From positions 1 through 6,962 of the forward strand of contig CACFKO010000030.1 of assembly GCA_902566925.1 (NCBI GenBank): a stretch of 6,962 bases of DNA. Direction: 5' to 3'. The notes under the pieces were generated by a model that was given only the letters and a program-made list of their open reading frames with translations, made no database searches and was not told the DNA's origin. Every line of letters begins with the position of its first letter. Position 1 is the first letter of the stretch. The DNA is from an uncultured Pelagibacteraceae bacterium. GTDB taxonomy: Bacteria; Pseudomonadota; Alphaproteobacteria; Pelagibacterales; Pelagibacteraceae. Positions 4,690-6,962 of the stretch are shown piece after piece. The translations under genes and the position numbers were made by a program.

Positions 4690-5646
4690 ATGAGTCAAAA
4701 GATTATTGGCATGCCAAAAAAGCCAGTTTTTAAAAATTTACAAGTGCACAAGTCAAACATAGCACTAACGGATGTATCAGTTGACATTAAGTCTTATTAT
4801 AATAGACCAACAAAGTATACGACAATTTCTAAGTATCTTAAGAACGGATTTCAAGAAGCGCTATGGGATAGACCATCCGTAGCAGAACTTCCAAATGGCG
4901 ATAGATATTTGTATGACGGTGATCACCGCCGCCACATGTTTAAGTTAGCTCACCCAAATAGTAAAACAATGCCGGCAAGAGTTATAAAGGTAAAGGATAA
5001 AGAAGAAATATCGAAATTGTTTGTACAAGTTAATAAAACAAATAAAAAATCTCTTACTTCATCTGAAACATTTATACATGATGTCTTGTCAAAAAGCAAG
5101 CATGCTGTTTCAACCGCAGACTTTCTCAAGGCAGCAAAGCTAACAGTTAGTATGCGAACAGGCGAGACAGGCTCTTTTGTAGGGGCACAACATGGATTTC
5201 ATAGCAGCGAACCAGTCACAGCAAATGTTGGTAGATTTGAGAAGCTTATTAAGACAGTAGATAATAAAAAGAATCCAATCATTTATTCCAGCAAAGTGAT
5301 TCAGTCACTATTTAGATGTGAACATGAAGCAGGGATACAAATTTGCGGACAACTGTTAAGCGGACTGTCGCTGGTGTTTCACCACACAGACATGTCACCA
5401 GACCATCATTTGTATGGATCTTTCGTGAAGTTTATGCAAAATCACCAGAAGCATGTTTTAAAGCAGAAAACGTTTTCAACTTCCTTTAAGGATGCCGGAT
5501 ACGCAGTCAGCAATCATGCAGAGCAATCAGTCGCTCTTGGAATTATGAAGCTATATGCTTCGAATACACCAGAGAAATCGTCTGAGATAAAGAAGGTGTT
5601 TGGTCAGTATGAACGTAAGTTAGAAACCTTTTTGAGTAAAGGATAA
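4690..5646 (+). CDS. ParB/sulfiredoxin-fold domain protein (DGDHR motif), function unknown
   Basis: The N-terminal part (about 25-130) resembles the ParB/Srx-like fold. YLYDGDHRRHMFKLA (73-87) contains the GxxR core of ParB box II (G77, R80) and resembles the DGQHR motif of DndB-type proteins. It is followed by a strand (MPARVIKV, 94-101) and FVQVNKTNKKSLTSSETF (111-128), which matches the N-x-K-x-LT-x-x-E pattern that often follows such domains. Residues 130-318 are mostly helical in appearance, with several His-rich stretches, and match nothing I recognise; I see no clear helix-turn-helix. Roles in the fold family include centromere binding, CTP hydrolysis, nuclease activity and DNA modification control, and the sequence does not choose among them. 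The ribosome binding site AAAGGAGG is strong. The gene is preceded by pseudoknot copy 2, and its stop is 4 nt from the uvsX start, so it is probably co-expressed with the recombinase. Confidence 0.72.
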   Translation: MSQKIIGMPKKPVFKNLQVHKSNIALTDVSVDIKSYYNRPTKYTTISKYLKNGFQEALWDRPSVAELPNGDRYLYDGDHRRHMFKLAHPNSKTMPARVIKVKDKEEISKLFVQVNKTNKKSLTSSETFIHDVLSKSKHAVSTADFLKAAKLTVSMRTGETGSFVGAQHGFHSSEPVTANVGRFEKLIKTVDNKKNPIIYSSKVIQSLFRCEHEAGIQICGQLLSGLSLVFHHTDMSPDHHLYGSFVKFMQNHQKHVLKQKTFSTSFKDAGYAVSNHAEQSVALGIMKLYASNTPEKSSEIKKVFGQYERKLETFLSKG

Positions 5647-5650
5647 AAAT

Positions 5651-6802
5651 ATGGGTAGGGTATTAAAGATGAAAAAGAATGTAGGGAAACTTTCAAAGAA
5701 AGATAAGTTAAAGCTTTTAAATAAGCTCGCTGGGCAGGATGTGGCTTTTGATTTAAGTGCATCCAACCCAACGGAAGTCACAGAATGGATTCCCACAGGA
5801 TCTAGATGGCTAGACTCTATTATTAAGAGAGGAGAGTTGGGAGGTATACCGGTTGGAAAGATCACAGAGATCGCAGGGTTGCAGTCTACCGGTAAATCTT
5901 TCTTAGCAGCACAAATCTCTGCTAATGCTCAAAAGCAAGGCAAGGATGTGTTTTATTTCGACTCTGAGTCTGCCATCGACCCTACCTTCCTAATAAAAGC
6001 AGGATGTGATTTAGGGGAGGTTACGGACGATTTAGGAGACTTTACATATGTTCAAGCTAAGAGTGTAGAATTTGTGTTAGAGTCTATAGAGGCAGTAATA
6101 AATGCCGGGGTTACGGGGGCGTTATTTGTATGGGATTCGGTGGCATTAACACCAACAGTATCTGACATTGAGACAGATATGAACCCTCAACGCACCATGG
6201 CTATGAAAGCCAGAATCCTATCTAAGGCGTTATCGAAGCTGATTCAGCCCATAACTAATTCGAATTCTACTTTGCTATGCTTGAACCAACTTAAAGCCAA
6301 TATCAGTGCTAGTTCGCCAGCAATGGCTCTTGTGTCGCCTTTTATTACGCCGGGAGGTAAGGCGTTGAATTACTCCTACTCCTTGCGTATTTGGCTCACA
6401 GGGCGCAAAGCAAAGGCATCCTTTGTATATGATGACAAAGGTTATAGGGTTGGCTCTGAGGTTAAAGTTAAATTAGAGAAATCTAGGTTTGGCACTCAAG
6501 GAAGGACATGTAATTTTAAGATACTATGGGGAGAGAATGTAGGCGTACAAGACGAAGAAAGTTGGTTTGATGCGATTAATAAATCAAAATATCTCAACAA
6601 TTCCGGTGCTTGGTTTTCATTGGATCTAGGAGAAGGTAAGACCAAAAAGTTTCAAAAGAAAAGTTGGGTCACTCTCCTGCAAACTGATGAAGGTTTTAGA
6701 AAACGTGTGTTAGAAATTATGGATGAAGAAGTAATCTTGAAGTTTGATAAGAGACTAGGAGATGCTTCCAACTATTATGATACTGAAGGAGGTGATGAAT
6801 AA
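5651..6802 (+). CDS. uvsX: UvsX/RecA-family recombinase
   Basis: ATP-dependent strand-exchange protein that forms filaments on single-stranded DNA, for recombination-dependent replication and repair. The 383-aa length is close to T4 UvsX (391). Visible motifs: IPTGSRWLDSII (47-58), the entry to the RecA core; Walker A GLQSTGKS (76-83); FYFDSES (101-107), with the likely catalytic Glu106; Walker B GALFVWDS (156-163), with Asp162; the LNQ switch at 211-213, leading into the DNA-binding L2 region; and TPGGKAL (233-239). The C-terminus has a lysine-rich patch (330-337) and an acidic end. AAAGGA (5638-5643) inside the end of the preceding gene, 7 nt from ATG 5651, supports this start; Met7 (5669) is an alternative. 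Upstream genes include the gp32-like SSB, its expected partner. The gene is followed by a strong terminator, so it closes the operon. Confidence 0.96.
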   Translation: MGRVLKMKKNVGKLSKKDKLKLLNKLAGQDVAFDLSASNPTEVTEWIPTGSRWLDSIIKRGELGGIPVGKITEIAGLQSTGKSFLAAQISANAQKQGKDVFYFDSESAIDPTFLIKAGCDLGEVTDDLGDFTYVQAKSVEFVLESIEAVINAGVTGALFVWDSVALTPTVSDIETDMNPQRTMAMKARILSKALSKLIQPITNSNSTLLCLNQLKANISASSPAMALVSPFITPGGKALNYSYSLRIWLTGRKAKASFVYDDKGYRVGSEVKVKLEKSRFGTQGRTCNFKILWGENVGVQDEESWFDAINKSKYLNNSGAWFSLDLGEGKTKKFQKKSWVTLLQTDEGFRKRVLEIMDEEVILKFDKRLGDASNYYDTEGGDE

Positions 6803-6836
6803 AGTAGCATATAAAAAACTCGTGTGTTTAGTGTTC

Positions 6837-6866
6837 AGCCCTGCTATTTCGGTAGCAGGGTTTTTT
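6837..6866 (+). terminator. Intrinsic terminator after uvsX
   Basis: CCCTGCTA (6839-6846) pairs perfectly with TAGCAGGG (6853-6860). A U-G pair (6847/6852) would close a TTCG tetraloop (6848-6851), and AG (6837-6838) can add an A-U and a G-U pair at the base. The run TTTTTTATTTT follows from 6861. This is a textbook rho-independent terminator and marks the end of the transcription unit that includes uvsX. Nothing else recognisable lies in the 131-nt gap, and I see no convincing promoter downstream of it. Confidence 0.93.
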
Positions 6867-6933
6867 ATTTTGAATATTTTATATATGAGATCGTCTTAGC
6901 AATGAACACTATTTTATACAACACAGAGGAATT

Positions 6934-6962
6934 ATGAAAAGAGTATTAATCATTGATGCGCT
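6934..6962 (+). CDS. Start of a further gene, truncated by the window end
   Basis: ATG at 6934 is preceded by AGAGGA (6925-6930) and opens a frame reading MKRVLIIDA to the window edge. A short basic start followed by a hydrophobic strand ending in Asp is typical of an alpha/beta domain. It would fit a FEN/RNase H-type 5' nuclease, where this strand carries a metal-binding Asp, or a response-regulator-like or kinase fold. Nine residues cannot decide. It lies beyond the terminator and so needs its own promoter or read-through. Confidence 0.65.

Noticed and set aside
5620..5865. Minus-strand ORF of 81 aa across the ParB-like/uvsX junction
   Set aside because: It is antisense to two strong genes with no start signals of its own.
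6864..6933. Promoter for the last gene (TATATA near 6880 or TATACA at 6915-6920)
   Set aside because: The region is AT-rich, so such hexamers are expected; no matching -35 box at proper spacing and no T4 late TATAAATA box was found.

Overview
The window reads as part of a tailed-phage genome, most likely a marine or aquatic T4-superfamily relative. All genes lie on the + strand and are tightly packed (gaps of -1 to 72 nt), most with clear AGGAG-type ribosome binding sites. The recognisable set is phage replication and recombination: a family A DNA polymerase, a gp32-like zinc-finger SSB and a UvsX/RecA recombinase. The polymerase lacks an exonuclease domain. The best precedent I know is the distant T4 relative Rhodothermus phage RM378, where polymerase and exonuclease are separate ORFs; the assignment to such a 'far-T4' lineage is inference. 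No tRNA, CRISPR, IS element or integrase was seen.

Layout: 3-908, 3' part of an unrecognised gene open at the window edge; 921-2105, compact family A polymerase; 2133-2975, divergent FtsZ/tubulin-fold protein; 2975-3262, small WYL_2-type (SH3/Sm-like) protein; 3335-4126, gp32-like SSB preceded by a hairpin leader; 4188-4619, SlyD/SlpA-type FKBP prolyl isomerase; 4690-5646, ParB/sulfiredoxin-fold protein; 5651-6802, UvsX; 6837-6866, strong intrinsic terminator; 6934 onward, first codons of another gene. No gene-free stretch exceeds 131 nt.

The most striking signal is non-coding. Two intergenic regions on either side of the FKBP gene (4133-4166 and 4624-4657) carry the same sharply bounded 34-nt element, identical at 31 of 34 positions. 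It folds as an H-type pseudoknot whose two stems begin and end exactly at the repeat boundaries. Two of the three differences form a compensatory A-U to G-C exchange in stem 1. I do not recognise it as a named RNA class. It could be a translational operator (T4 gene 32 mRNA has an autoregulatory pseudoknot), an RNA-processing site, or a module-boundary repeat that lets the FKBP cassette be gained or lost.

The likely joint role is replication and recombination: SSB and UvsX form the core of strand exchange, the polymerase extends from it, and the tubulin-like and ParB-like proteins are candidates for DNA positioning or regulation. Their roles are not established by sequence.
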